DNA of 64,000 bases from Bryobacteraceae bacterium (GTDB lineage: Bacteria > Acidobacteriota > Terriglobia > Bryobacterales > Bryobacteraceae), in contig JAHDVK010000002.1 in NCBI GenBank assembly GCA_023384675.1, forward strand, positions 124,001 to 188,000, written 5' to 3'. The position numbers were made by a program, and so were the translations under genes. Shown here one piece after another: positions 1 to 8,813 of this stretch (positions are counted from its first letter, which is position 1; the number at the start of each line of letters is the position of its first letter). The notes beneath the pieces were generated by a model. It saw only the letters and a program-made list of their open reading frames with translations, made no database searches and had not been told where the DNA came from.

Positions 1-66
1 CGGAACGATGCGTTCAATCATCGAGGGAAGCGGAGTTCCGCTTTCAACGTGGTTTGCGTAGCCCCT

Positions 67-1224
67 TTACGTCCGGTAACTCCCATTAATCTCGATATAC
101 CCCTCGGTGAGATCGCATGTCCAGAACGTTGCCTGGCCTTGGCCCGCGCCGGCAATCGAGAGAATGATGCGAACGTCGGCTTCGCCGAGTTTCTTCTTCA
201 TCGCCGATTCATCAAACGCCGCCGCCAGCCCCTGACGGCATACGCGCACCCCCTGCAGCCGGATATCCACCTGACGCGGGTCGAATTCCACGCCCGCGTA
301 GCCCGCTGCGCAGAGAATACGACCCCAATTGGCGTCGGCGCCGGCAATGGCGGTTTTGACGAGGGGCGAATTCGCGATGGCGCGCCCGATGCGCGCCGCC
401 TCCGCATTGGTTCGCGTGCCCGTCACCACAATCTCGATCAGTTTTCGCGCGCCTTCGCCGTCACGGGCGATCTGTTTGGCCAGCGATTGGCACACTTGCT
501 CCAGCGCTTTCTCCAAAGCAGCCCGCGGCGGCTTCACGCCCGAAGCCCCGCTCGCCATCACCAGCAGCGTGTCGTTGGTGGACATGTCCCCGTCCACGCT
601 GAGCCGGTTGTAGCTCGTCTCCACCACACGTTTCAGCGCAGCGCGCAGCGCGGCAGGCTCCACCACGGCGTCGGTCATCACGAAGCCCAGCGTGGTCGCC
701 ATATTCGGATGAATCATGCCGGAGCCTTTGGTCATGCCGGCGACGCGGAAGCCCGCGCCTTCGGCGAACGCGGTCTTCTTGACCAGGTCCGTGGTCATAA
801 TCGCTTCCGCGGCATCGTCAAAGCGCCCGGCCGACAGTCCGGCCACGAGTTGCGGCAGCGCCGCCGTGATGAGCTTCGGATCCAGTTCCATGCCGATCAC
901 GCCGGTGGACGAGGGGATCACCTGTTCCACCGGACAGCGCAGCGCCTTCGCCGCCGCCTTCGCGGTGGTCAACGCGACGCGTTCGCCGGTGCGGGTAGCG
1001 CAATTGGCGTTGCCCGCGTTGATCAGTACGGCGCGCACTTGTCCGTCGCTCACCGCCAGGTGGGCGCGGCCCAGAACGACCGGGGCGGCGGCGACGCGGT
1101 TCGTTGTGAACACCGCCGCGCCGGCGGCGGGCGCATCGGCGGCGATCAGCGCCAGATCGTTCTTTTTCGCCTTGCGGATGCCCGCGTAGAGCGCGGAATA
1201 ACGAAAGCCGAGGGGCAGGTTCAT
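67..1224 (-). CDS. argJ: Bifunctional glutamate N-acetyltransferase / amino-acid N-acetyltransferase (ArgJ)
   Basis: Cytoplasmic enzyme of arginine biosynthesis. It moves the acetyl group from N-acetylornithine to glutamate, and some members also use acetyl-CoA. The 385-aa protein has the family length. It shows the self-cleavage motif KGSGMIHPNMATTLG, in which Thr177 would be the new N-terminal nucleophile of the beta chain, and it ends with the typical EINGSYRT tail. It is the last gene of a minus-strand run aroC-def-fmt-argJ, and its ATG overlaps the fmt stop as ATGA, so translation is probably coupled. An ATG at 21-19 just downstream may open a further gene, but the window ends there. Confidence 0.96.
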   Translation of the reverse strand: MNLPLGFRYSALYAGIRKAKKNDLALIAADAPAAGAAVFTTNRVAAAPVVLGRAHLAVSDGQVRAVLINAGNANCATRTGERVALTTAKAAAKALRCPVEQVIPSSTGVIGMELDPKLITAALPQLVAGLSAGRFDDAAEAIMTTDLVKKTAFAEGAGFRVAGMTKGSGMIHPNMATTLGFVMTDAVVEPAALRAALKRVVETSYNRLSVDGDMSTNDTLLVMASGASGVKPPRAALEKALEQVCQSLAKQIARDGEGARKLIEIVVTGTRTNAEAARIGRAIANSPLVKTAIAGADANWGRILCAAGYAGVEFDPRQVDIRLQGVRVCRQGLAAAFDESAMKKKLGEADVRIILSIAGAGQGQATFWTCDLTEGYIEINGSYRT

Positions 1225-2174
1225 AAGCCCAATCTCTCTCCTGGTTCAAGCCGGATACCGTTCAGGAAGTCGGCCGAGGACACCCGTTTGCGCCCTTCCA
1301 CCTGCACTTCCAGCAATTCAAGCGCTTCGCCCTCGCCGCATGAAGCCAGCAGCCGCTTGCCCTCGCTGAACAGGATTCCGGGCTGATAGCCGGATTCGAT
1401 GTCGGTCCGGCGGCAGCGCCAGATCTGAAAGCGCTGCCCGCGGAACGTAGTCCAGGCGCCGGGCCAGGGCAGGAAGCCGCGTGCGCGGTTGTGAATCTCG
1501 AACCCCGCGCAGGTCCAATCGATCAGCCCGTCTTCGCGCTTCAGAATCGGCGCCAGCGTGGCTTCGGCATTATCCTGCGGAACGGGCGTGATCGTGCCCG
1601 CCTCCAGCCCTGCCAGCGTTTGGACCAGCAGATCCGCGCCCATTCGCGCCAGGTGTGGAGCGAGATCGAGCGCGGTCTCCTCGGGTCCGATGTCCGCTTC
1701 CGCCTTGAGCAGCATCGCGCCGGTGTCGAGGCCCGCGTCGATCATCATGGTCGTGACGCCGGTGCGCGTCTCGCCGCGTGCGATGGCCCACTGAATGGGG
1801 GCCGCGCCGCGATAGAGAGGCAGCAACGACGCGTGGACGTTAATGATGCCCAGCCGGGGGAGGTCGATAATCGCTTGCGGAATAATCTGTCCGTAGCCCA
1901 CCACCACCATGGCGTCCGCGCCCAGTGCGCGAAGCTCTTCGACGACTTCGGGCACGCGTACTTTTATCGGCTGGCGGACATCAAGGCCGAGCCGCAGCGC
2001 CGCCTCCTTCACCGGCGGGGCCGCCAGCGCGTGCCCGCGTCCTTTCGGCCTGTCGGGCTGGGTATAGACCGAGGCCACTGTGTGCCCGGCCTCCACGCAA
2101 GCCTCGAGAGTCGGCACGGCGAACGCCGGTGTGCCGAGAAAGACGAGGCGCAGCGGCACTGGCGTCACTCCCAC
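1221..2174 (-). CDS. fmt: Methionyl-tRNA formyltransferase
   Basis: Formylates the methionine on initiator tRNA using 10-formyl-tetrahydrofolate. The 317-aa length is normal. The N-terminal Rossmann domain opens with RLVFLGTPAFAVPTLEA. The catalytic block NVHASLLPLYRGAAPIQWAI carries the Asn and His of the active site, and the TMMIDAGLDTGAML segment follows. A C-terminal OB-like tRNA-binding domain covers roughly residues 205-317. The start overlaps the end of def by 10 nt and the stop overlaps argJ by 4 nt. Pairing with def is widespread, because the deformylase removes the group that Fmt adds. Confidence 0.96.
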   Translation of the reverse strand: MGVTPVPLRLVFLGTPAFAVPTLEACVEAGHTVASVYTQPDRPKGRGHALAAPPVKEAALRLGLDVRQPIKVRVPEVVEELRALGADAMVVVGYGQIIPQAIIDLPRLGIINVHASLLPLYRGAAPIQWAIARGETRTGVTTMMIDAGLDTGAMLLKAEADIGPEETALDLAPHLARMGADLLVQTLAGLEAGTITPVPQDNAEATLAPILKREDGLIDWTCAGFEIHNRARGFLPWPGAWTTFRGQRFQIWRCRRTDIESGYQPGILFSEGKRLLASCGEGEALELLEVQVEGRKRVSSADFLNGIRLEPGERLGL

Positions 2175-2680
2175 TCGCCGGCTTTTTGCAGTTTACGGAT
2201 CTTGCGGCGGATCAGATCGCGTTTGAGCGGGCTGAGGTGGCTCAGGAACAGAATGCCATTCAGATGATCCAACTCATGCTGAATCGCCCGCGCCAGCAAT
2301 TCCTCGCCATCCGCCTCGAAGAACTCGCCGTTCACATCCTGCGCGCGCACCCGCACCTGCATCGCCCGCGCCACGTCCTCGCGGAAGCCCGGGATCGATA
2401 GACACCCCTCCTCGCCTACCTGTTTGCCCTGTTTTTCGAGGATTTCGGGGTTGATCAGCACGAGCCGGGCGGCGGGATCCTCGCCCGCCGACGTGTCGAT
2501 CACGGTCAGCCTCTGCGAGAGGCCGACCTGCGGGGCGGCGAGGCCTACGCCCTTGTGGGCGTACATTGTTTCAAACATGTCCTCGACGAGTTGTTTTAAC
2601 TCGTCCGTGCCGAACTGGGCCACCGGGGTGCAATTGGTCTCCAGGACCGGATCCCCATACTTCCTGATCCGCAAGGTCAT
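2165..2680 (-). CDS. def: Peptide deformylase
   Basis: Metalloenzyme that removes the formyl group from nascent proteins. At 171 aa it has all three family motifs: GVGLAAPQVG (residues 44-53), EGCLSIPG with metal ligand Cys93, and QHELDH with ligands His135 and His139 and catalytic Glu136. It lies 7 nt downstream of aroC and overlaps fmt by 10 nt, forming the usual def-fmt pair. The C-terminal tail (LIRRKIRKLQKAGEWE) is basic. Confidence 0.97.
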   Translation of the reverse strand: MTLRIRKYGDPVLETNCTPVAQFGTDELKQLVEDMFETMYAHKGVGLAAPQVGLSQRLTVIDTSAGEDPAARLVLINPEILEKQGKQVGEEGCLSIPGFREDVARAMQVRVRAQDVNGEFFEADGEELLARAIQHELDHLNGILFLSHLSPLKRDLIRRKIRKLQKAGEWE

Positions 2681-2687
2681 ACCAGCT

Positions 2688-3860
2688 TCAAAACTCTCTC
2701 ACTTGTTGGATGTAGCCGTCGTAATTTCGGCGCGACTCCTTGAGCGAATCCCCGCCGAATTTCTCGAGCATGGCCCCGGCGAGGACAATCGCGACCATGG
2801 CCTCGCCGATAACGCCCGCGGCCGGCGCCACGCACACGTCGGAGCGCTCGTAGGCGGCCTCGGAAGCCTGTTTGGTTTCGATGTCCACCGACATCAGCGG
2901 ACGGCGCAGCGTGGATATGGGCTTCAGCAGGCCGCGCACAATCAATTCCTCGCCGTTGGTGATGCCGCCCTCCAGGCCGCCGGCCTTGTTCGCCCCCCGG
3001 GTGAAGCGGCGATCCGCCTGGTCGTAGTGGATCGTGTCCTGCACTTTCGAGCCGAATTCATGAGCAGCTTCGTCGGCTGCGCCGATCTCGACGCCCTTCA
3101 CGGCCTGAATAGACAGAATCGCTTGCGCCAGGCGGCCATCCAGGCGCGTGTCCCAGGCGATGTGCGAACCCAAACCGATAGGAAGGCCCTGCGCGCGCAC
3201 CTCGAAGATTCCACCCACGGTGTCGCCCGTGCGGTAGGCTTCGTCCACCACCTGCTTCATGCGCGCTTCGGACTCGGGGTCCACGCAACCGAGCAGCACT
3301 TCGTCCTTCAGGCTGAGCGCGACGATCTCATCCCACGTCACGGCCCGCTCCAGGCGCGCCGTGCCGACTTGCACGACATGGCTCAGCACGGTGATGCCGA
3401 ATTCGGCGAGAAACTGCTTGGCCAGCGCGCCCACGGCCACCCGCGAGGTGGTTTCGCGGGCGCTGGCGCGCTCAAGAACATAGCGGGCCTCGGGAAGACC
3501 GTATTTGACCGCGCCGGCGAGGTCGGCATGCCCGGGACGGGGCCGGGTGAGTTTTTTCTTCTTTTCTTCGCTATCGGGCGCCGATTCCACAGGCAGAACT
3601 TCGGTCCAGTTCTTCCAATCGCGGTTGCGAATGATCATCGCCACGGGCGAGCCGATGGTCTGCGAATGGCGGACTCCAGAGACGATCTCCGCAGTGTCGG
3701 TCTCGATCTTCATGCGGCCGCCCCGGCCGAAGCCCTGCTGGCGGCGCCAGAGTTCGCGGTTGATTCCGGCCACGCTCACGGGAACGCCCGCGGGCAGCCC
3801 GGTGAGGGTCGCCACAAGACACTCGCCGTGCGACTCGCCAGCCGTCTCGAAACGTAACAT
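2688..3860 (-). CDS. aroC: Chorismate synthase
   Basis: Last step of the shikimate pathway: converts EPSP to chorismate with reduced FMN. I chose the ATG at 3860 (390 aa) because homologues begin with a sequence like MLRFETAGESHGE; the frame stays open 22 codons further upstream. Visible hallmarks are the N-terminal GESHGE, the RMKIETDTAEIVSGVRHSQTIG-type region near residues 50-70, the RPGHAD motif near residues 111-116, and GGLEGGITNGE in the C-terminal half. It heads the operon aroC-def-fmt-argJ. No clear Shine-Dalgarno site precedes the ATG. The DAHP synthase for the same pathway is at 36940-37983. Confidence 0.96.
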   Translation of the reverse strand: MLRFETAGESHGECLVATLTGLPAGVPVSVAGINRELWRRQQGFGRGGRMKIETDTAEIVSGVRHSQTIGSPVAMIIRNRDWKNWTEVLPVESAPDSEEKKKKLTRPRPGHADLAGAVKYGLPEARYVLERASARETTSRVAVGALAKQFLAEFGITVLSHVVQVGTARLERAVTWDEIVALSLKDEVLLGCVDPESEARMKQVVDEAYRTGDTVGGIFEVRAQGLPIGLGSHIAWDTRLDGRLAQAILSIQAVKGVEIGAADEAAHEFGSKVQDTIHYDQADRRFTRGANKAGGLEGGITNGEELIVRGLLKPISTLRRPLMSVDIETKQASEAAYERSDVCVAPAAGVIGEAMVAIVLAGAMLEKFGGDSLKESRRNYDGYIQQVREF

Positions 3861-3988
3861 AAGGGGAAACTTACATCGTAGCGGACTCCCGCCGCATGGT
3901 TCAACTTCCGCGCATCGCGGAGCCACGCAGGATGGGCTGTGTCCTCCAGGTGGCGGCGCGCGTCCATAATGGAAGAGAAGAGCTCTCC

Positions 3989-5464
3989 GTGACCGACGCC
4001 CGTCCTTTACTCGAACTCATCCGGCTTGCCCGCCGCCGCCTGCTGCTGCAGCATGCTCTGGAGCATGCTTGCTGGGGGGCTGTAGCGGGGTTGGCGGGTC
4101 TGCTGTTGCTGCTCATCGCCGGCACGCAAATCCTGAACTGGTACTGGCCGATGCTTCTCGTGGCGGCGGCAACGGTGTTCAGCTGGTACCGGGGGCGGCG
4201 GGGGCTGCCTGGCGAATACCAGACCGCGCGGCGCGTCGATGCGGCGCTCGACGATCAGGACACGCTGGCGACTGCATATCATTTCTCGGCGGGTTCGCCC
4301 ATCACGACTCCGCACCCCGCTTTTCTGGACGGGTTGCAGGCGCGTGCGGCGGAGACGATCCGCCATCTTGATCCCGCCGGGGTGCTGCCGTTGCGGCGTC
4401 CGCGCGCCGCGATTCCTGTGCTCGCACTGGCCGTGATAGCCACAGGTTTGTTCGTGGTCCGTTATGGCTTGCTGCAGTCGCTGGATCTGCGTGCGCCTAT
4501 TGCCCAAGTCAGCTTCGACACCTTGACCGGCGCGCCCACGCCGCCCGATGCGAAGCGCGCCGCGAAGCGGCCCAACATCCCGCAGCCGGAAACGCTGTTC
4601 CTGCCCGAGGGCGAGCGCGCCAGCGTTGAGGAATCCGAACTCGCCCATGAAGAGGCGCTGCGCCAGTTCGATATGGCAGCTAACACAGCCGGCCGGCCGG
4701 GCGAAGGCCAGGATGCGCGGCGGTCCGAGGCCGGGACGGAAGGTGAGGAGGGCGACGAGGGCGCCGAAGGTGGTGAGGACTCTTCCGGCGATCCCAACCG
4801 GCCTCCAGGGACGGGCGACCCGCGGGAAGCCCGCGGTGACGCACCCCCGCCCAAGTCCCCCGAGAAGAATTCGAGCCTGATGGACAAGATGCGCGACGCG
4901 CTGGCCAACCTCATGGAGAAGATGAAGGCCGAGCCGCAGGGAACGGACCAGAAGCAGATGGCCGCGAACAAGAAGGCCGGCGGCCAGTCCGGCGAAGGAC
5001 AGAAGCAGCAGAGCGACCGCGGCAGCCCAACCAAGGGCGAGTCTGATTCGCAGGGCGACCCCGGCGACGCACAGGGCGACCCTGACGGCGACGCCCAACA
5101 CGCCCAAAACGCACAGGCCCCAGGGCAGCAGTCAGCGGACACGTCCTCGGCCGACCAGAAGTCCGGCGTCGGCCAGCAGGACGGCCGGAAGGATACCGAA
5201 CTCGCCGAACACGCCGAAGCGATGGGGAAACTGACGGAGTTGCTCGGAAAGCGCTCGCAGAACGTGCAGGGCGAGATTATGGTGGAAGTGACGAATTCGC
5301 GCAATCAGCAGGCGCGTACGCCGTACGAGCGCAGAGACACCGCTCGCGGCGAAGGCGGCGAAACCACCAGAGACGAAGTGCCGCTGCACCTGCAGCCGTA
5401 TATCCAACAGTTTTACGAGCAGGTCCGCCGGACGCCCACTCCGCCGCCCACTACGAAACGGTAA
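3989..5464 (+). CDS. Membrane protein with long acidic/Gln-rich low-complexity region
   Basis: Function unknown. The GTG at 3989 is preferred (491 aa) because a purine-rich GGAAGAGAAG lies 8-18 nt upstream; the frame is open back to 3896. The N-terminal ~150 residues contain a pair of hydrophobic segments (about residues 30-65) and one more near 140-160. After about residue 230 the protein becomes rich in Gly, Asp, Glu, Gln, Ser and Pro, with a short charged helix-like stretch (SSLMDKMRDALANLMEKMK) in the middle, and ends QPYIQQFYEQVRR. The layout recalls DUF4175-like envelope proteins, but that is weak recall. It is probably anchored in the inner membrane with a long soluble tail. It is divergent from aroC. 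Confidence 0.75.
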   Translation: MTDARPLLELIRLARRRLLLQHALEHACWGAVAGLAGLLLLLIAGTQILNWYWPMLLVAAATVFSWYRGRRGLPGEYQTARRVDAALDDQDTLATAYHFSAGSPITTPHPAFLDGLQARAAETIRHLDPAGVLPLRRPRAAIPVLALAVIATGLFVVRYGLLQSLDLRAPIAQVSFDTLTGAPTPPDAKRAAKRPNIPQPETLFLPEGERASVEESELAHEEALRQFDMAANTAGRPGEGQDARRSEAGTEGEEGDEGAEGGEDSSGDPNRPPGTGDPREARGDAPPPKSPEKNSSLMDKMRDALANLMEKMKAEPQGTDQKQMAANKKAGGQSGEGQKQQSDRGSPTKGESDSQGDPGDAQGDPDGDAQHAQNAQAPGQQSADTSSADQKSGVGQQDGRKDTELAEHAEAMGKLTELLGKRSQNVQGEIMVEVTNSRNQQARTPYERRDTARGEGGETTRDEVPLHLQPYIQQFYEQVRRTPTPPPTTKR

Positions 5465-5500
5465 GCGGGCCCACTCCGGCATCGCATGATGGATTGAGGC

Positions 5501-5555
5501 GCTTTCCACCTCCCTTACGGTCCGTGCTTCGAAGCCCCGCGCGTCAGCAAGGGGC
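5501..5555. repeat. REP-like hairpin repeat, copy 1
   Basis: First of two near-identical 55-bp copies, each starting GCTTTCCACCTCCCTTACGG. The unit can fold: CCCTT near its start pairs with AAGGG near its end, and the centre is the palindrome GCTTCGAAGC. It sits 36 bp after the stop at 5464, so it could also act at the mRNA 3' end. The second copy starts 73 bp later. The pattern resembles interspersed palindromic repeats of soil bacteria. Confidence 0.8.
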
Positions 5556-5573
5556 TGCGCTTCGCCGTTCGAT

Positions 5574-5628
5574 GCTTTCCACCTCCCTTACGGTCGGTGC
5601 TTCGAAGCCCCGAGCGTCAGCAAGGGGC
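5574..5628. repeat. REP-like hairpin repeat, copy 2
   Basis: Second copy of the 55-bp unit, differing from copy 1 at two positions: C to G in the TCCGTG/TCGGTG segment, and C to A in CCCGCGCG/CCCGAGCG. The 18-bp spacer between copies (5556-5573) is not repeated. The C to A change slightly alters the right arm of the imperfect stem, while the central TTCGAA and the outer CCCTT/AAGGG arms are kept. Confidence 0.8.
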
Positions 5629-6057
5629 AAAATCAATAGCCAACGGAGGGCGGGAGAGGCTTCCAGTGTCCTTTTCAACTCCCACCCTATAAGTACCCGG
5701 GGGCCGCAATGTATGCCGGGCGCCCGCCGCCACGTGCTTCCGGAGAAGCTGGAAGGGCGACTATTATGGTCACGCAGAACATCAATACGCGTCATCGGGT
5801 CCGACTCGGGGCCAAGGCCAGATAGCCACTGTGAATCGGCGCCGTTCTGTCACATCGCTGGCTCGACGGCTACGCTTGGGCGAATTTGGTTCGTCAGCGT
5901 TTGAGAGGTCTTTGCCGGCCGGCTGGGAACCTGCTCCGGTTCCACATTAGCATTGCGATGGAATTGTCAATGGGGGGAATGGGGGCGGAATTGGGGGTAA
6001 GTGGTTGCGGTTATTGGAGCAAAAAATATTTGCTATTCGCGAACACCGGGGCGGGCT

Positions 6058-7737
6058 TCAAGGAGTTTGGGGGAGCGTGACGGGCAGGCGGCCGGTGATG
6101 GGCGTGAGGCCAAGCAGCGCGCGGGCGGCGGCATCCTCGCTCAACGCAACCGTGCTGAAGGTGACGAGAGCCGGCAGGGCGGGGAAGTGGCGCAAAGGAT
6201 AAGGGTTTCCGAGGGCGGCCAGGGCGAGGGGGCGGCCGGAGCTGGCGAGGTTTTCGATCAGCGCGGGATAATTGCCCGCCAGGGCGGCCCCGTTGGGGTA
6301 AGCCGCGTTGTAGGCGGCATAGGCGGCGACGACCGTCCCGCAGGAGGAGACATCGAAACCCTCGGGCGATTGTTGCGGCGTGAGGGTCTCGATGCGGGTC
6401 TTTGGGCTCAATTCGGCCAGGGCTGCCGCGAAGGCTTCGCCGAGCGTCGAGGAGCGCGTGGGCGGCAGGACGAAGACGCAGGCGCGTTCAGGCTCCTTGA
6501 GAGGAAGGATTCCGTTTTCGTCCCGGATCACGGTGATGGCGCGGCGCGCGGTTTCCGCCGCGAGAGCCTGGTCTTCGGGCGTGTCGAGCTGGTCGGGGAT
6601 CTGGTCGAGGTTGACCATTCTGCGTTCGTGGAGCCCCAGCCGGATCTTGGCAGCGAGGAGCTTGCGGACACTATCGTCGAGACGCTGGCGCGAGAGGCGG
6701 CCGGATTCGACGGCGGCGGCGACAGCGTTGACGGCGGCGCGCGGGTTGGCGGGCATCAGCAGCAGATCCGCGCCGGCTTCGAGCGCACGGACGGCGGCCT
6801 CGCCGGGGTCGAAGAAGCGCGTGAGTCCGCGCATGTCGAGAGCGTCGGTTGAGAGCAGCCCGGTGAAGCCCAGTTCTTTGCGGAGGAGGTTGGTGAGGAT
6901 GGCGGGCGAGACGGTGGCGGGAATCCCGGCGGGTTCGAGGGCGGGTACGGTGACGTGAGCCGTCATGATGGAGTCCACGCCCGCGTCGATGGCGGCGCGG
7001 AAGGGCGCGAGTTCCACTTGCCGGAGGCGCTCGGCGGAGGCGGCGACTGTGGCGAGGCCGTAGTGGGAGTCTTCGGCGGTGTCGCCGTGGCCGGGGAAGT
7101 GTTTGACGGTGACGAGCACGGGCGCCTCGCGCGAGGAATGAGCGCCCTCGATAAAGGCGCGAACGTGCCGGGCGACTTCAGCGGGGTCCTCACCGAAGGC
7201 GCGCAGATGGATGACGGGGTTGTCCGGGTTATTGTTGACGTCGGCGACAGGGGCGAAGACCCAGTGGATGCCCATGGCGCGGGCTTCGCGCGCGGTGGCG
7301 GCGCCGAGAGCGCGGGTGAGGGCCGGATCGCCCGTGGCGCCGAAGGCCATGGCGTGGGGGAAGGCGGCGGTGGATTCAACGCGCATGGAAGCGCCGCGTT
7401 CAAAGTCGCCGCCGGCGATGAGGGGCAGCCTGGAGAGCTTCTGCATGCGGTTCAGGAAAGTGGCGGCGGCGTGAGGGTCGGCGCGCAGGACAGTGCCCCT
7501 CTGAACCCGGTTCAGCAGGATGAAGCCGCCAACGCGTACTTCCGTGACCAGGGCGTGCAAATCACGGTAGGCCTTTGTCTTGACGTTCGGCAAGCTGCCA
7601 TAGAAAGGGACCATGACGAGCTGCGCGGCTTTTTCGCGAAGGGTCAGCGAGCGGAGCCAGCTGCCGGCGGTGGGCGCCTGAGCGCCGAGTGGAGGGAGCA
7701 GGAGGGCCAGGGCGGCCGCGAAGCGGAGCGCGTGCAT
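6058..7737 (-). CDS. Exported glycoside hydrolase family 3 protein (beta-N-acetylglucosaminidase type)
   Basis: Probably cleaves terminal N-acetylglucosamine from muropeptides or chitin-like substrates in the periplasm. The 559-aa protein starts with a signal peptide (MHALRFAAALALLLPPLGAQA). The GH3 N-domain carries the NagZ-type KHFPGHGDT motif (Lys212-Thr220, containing the His/Asp acid-base dyad) and the nucleophile region LLSTDALDMRG with Asp298. A GH3 C-terminal domain runs from about residue 390 to the end. Cytoplasmic NagZ of enterobacteria has one domain of about 340 aa and no signal, so this is the longer exported type. The substrate is inferred from the motif only. Confidence 0.88.
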   Translation of the reverse strand: MHALRFAAALALLLPPLGAQAPTAGSWLRSLTLREKAAQLVMVPFYGSLPNVKTKAYRDLHALVTEVRVGGFILLNRVQRGTVLRADPHAAATFLNRMQKLSRLPLIAGGDFERGASMRVESTAAFPHAMAFGATGDPALTRALGAATAREARAMGIHWVFAPVADVNNNPDNPVIHLRAFGEDPAEVARHVRAFIEGAHSSREAPVLVTVKHFPGHGDTAEDSHYGLATVAASAERLRQVELAPFRAAIDAGVDSIMTAHVTVPALEPAGIPATVSPAILTNLLRKELGFTGLLSTDALDMRGLTRFFDPGEAAVRALEAGADLLLMPANPRAAVNAVAAAVESGRLSRQRLDDSVRKLLAAKIRLGLHERRMVNLDQIPDQLDTPEDQALAAETARRAITVIRDENGILPLKEPERACVFVLPPTRSSTLGEAFAAALAELSPKTRIETLTPQQSPEGFDVSSCGTVVAAYAAYNAAYPNGAALAGNYPALIENLASSGRPLALAALGNPYPLRHFPALPALVTFSTVALSEDAAARALLGLTPITGRLPVTLPQTP

Positions 7738-7749
7738 GCAACTCCCAGC

Positions 7750-8379
7750 TTACAGGCCAAGGAATTCGCGCGAGGCGGCGAACATCTCGTCGACCACATC
7801 GAGCAACTGGTGATCAGAATCGAATTCGCGCAGCGTAACGTTGGCGCGTCCGGCGGCGAAATCGCGCGAGACGCTGACGGGTACAACGTCATCGTGGCGA
7901 CCGTGGAAGATGAGGGCGGGCTGGGCGACGGCGGGCTGTTCCTCATAGAGAGAGGCGTCTTCCATGAGCCTCCAGCTCAACTCGGCCTCGCGGCCGAGGC
8001 CATGGTGCATCACCTTGCGGACACCAGTGCGCTGCCACTCGTCCAGGACCTCGATCCCGAGCGAGTTCCCCCAGCGGCGGGCAAAGCCGAAGGCGGGCGC
8101 GAGCAGGATGATGCGGGTCACCTCGCGGTGGCGAGCGGCGTAGAGGGCGGCGAGATATCCTCCGAGGCTGGAGCCGATGAGGTGGCAGGGCCGTCCAGCC
8201 GCTTCTTTTTCAATGATTTGCAATTGACCTGTGATGGTGAGGTCCCGGAAGTCGCCGCCGTCGAGCGCGGGCACGGAGATGGACTGTCCGAGGGCGGCGA
8301 AGCGTTCAGCGAACAGGCGGGCTTTGCTCGAAGTGGGGCCGGAGGCGAAGCCGTGGAGGTAGAGAATGGGCGGGCTCAC
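7750..8379 (-). CDS. YqiA-type alpha/beta-hydrolase esterase
   Basis: Small cytoplasmic esterase of the YqiA/UPF0227 type, about 209 aa from the GTG at 8379. The frame is open to 8475, but the upstream residues are Pro/Arg-rich and unlike the family. Visible elements are the oxyanion strand ILYLHGF, the nucleophile elbow GSSLGG, an Asp in HGRHDDVVP and a His in DSDHQLLD, which together form a Ser-Asp-His triad. The start is uncertain because the best purine run (AAGAAG) directly abuts the GTG. It lies 12 nt upstream of the GH3 gene on the same strand and is divergent from acpP. The natural substrate is not known. Confidence 0.8.
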   Translation of the reverse strand: MSPPILYLHGFASGPTSSKARLFAERFAALGQSISVPALDGGDFRDLTITGQLQIIEKEAAGRPCHLIGSSLGGYLAALYAARHREVTRIILLAPAFGFARRWGNSLGIEVLDEWQRTGVRKVMHHGLGREAELSWRLMEDASLYEEQPAVAQPALIFHGRHDDVVPVSVSRDFAAGRANVTLREFDSDHQLLDVVDEMFAASREFLGL

Positions 8380-8455
8380 CTTCTTATGGTAGCGTTGGGG
8401 TGAGCGGGGACGGCATCGCGGAGGTGGAGGTCCGAAAAATAATATCCGGACTTGA

Positions 8456-8485
8456 TTGCAAACGGGGGTTGTCAACCGCTAGAAT
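8456..8485 (+). promoter_or_regulatory. Putative sigma-70-type promoter of acpP
   Basis: TTGCAA at 8456-8461 and TAGAAT at 8480-8485, spaced by 18 bp. Transcription would start near 8492, leaving a leader of about 24 nt that contains the AGGAGG ribosome site of acpP at 8506-8511. Found by eye; the fit to consensus is moderate. Confidence 0.45.
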
Positions 8486-8515
8486 CGGAGCTTTGTGGTC
8501 TCTTTAGGAGGTTTC

Positions 8516-8752
8516 ATGTCCGTTGAAGCAAAAGTGAAGCAGATTATCGTCGAGCAGCTCGGCGTGGACGAGGCTCAGGTGGAAGGCGCCGCCTCGTTCG
8601 TGGACGATTTGGGCGCGGACTCGCTCGACATCGTTGAACTCGTGATGGCCTTCGAAGAGGCATTCGACCTGGATATTCCGGACGAGGACGCCGAGAAGAT
8701 CCGCACAGTCAAGGACGCCGTCGAGTACATTGACACGAAGGGGAAGAAGTAG
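8516..8752 (+). CDS. acpP: Acyl carrier protein
   Basis: Carries growing acyl chains on a 4'-phosphopantetheine arm during fatty-acid synthesis. At 78 aa it is acidic and of standard length, with the attachment motif GADSLD (Ser36). The ATG at 8516 is chosen over one 21 nt upstream because AGGAGG ends 4 nt before it and the product then begins [11 protein letters not shown] as usual. fabF follows 61 nt downstream, the classic acpP-fabF arrangement. Confidence 0.97.
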   Translation: MSVEAKVKQIIVEQLGVDEAQVEGAASFVDDLGADSLDIVELVMAFEEAFDLDIPDEDAEKIRTVKDAVEYIDTKGKK

Positions 8753-8813
8753 GGGGCGTCCGCGCCGCACTGCATCAGACGCCTGGCTGAATTGAATCTT
8801 TGGGAGCTGCCGT

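Larger units (their letters stand above)
5465..6057. other. 593-bp intergenic region
   Basis: Lies between the ends of two convergent genes. It holds a duplicated 55-bp hairpin repeat (annotated separately) in its first 165 bp. From about 5640 to 6057 I see no open frame with convincing protein character and no tRNA. The last ~120 bp are richer in A, T and G runs than the flanking genes, and include an A-rich stretch just downstream of the family-3 glycosidase stop. Confidence 0.6.

Noticed and set aside
1-21. Possible start (ATG at 21-19, minus strand) of a gene following argJ
   Set aside because: Only seven codons are in the window, too few to support a call.
5494-5904. Open frame of 136 codons in the intergenic region after 5464
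   Set aside because: It runs through both copies of the 55-bp repeat and shows no protein-like composition or ribosome site.
6032-6047. GCTATTCGCGAACACC, nearly repeated (one mismatch) at 36724-36739
   Set aside because: A 16-mer match with one mismatch is expected by chance dozens of times in 64 kb compared with itself on both strands. Both copies are intergenic, but that alone is weak support.
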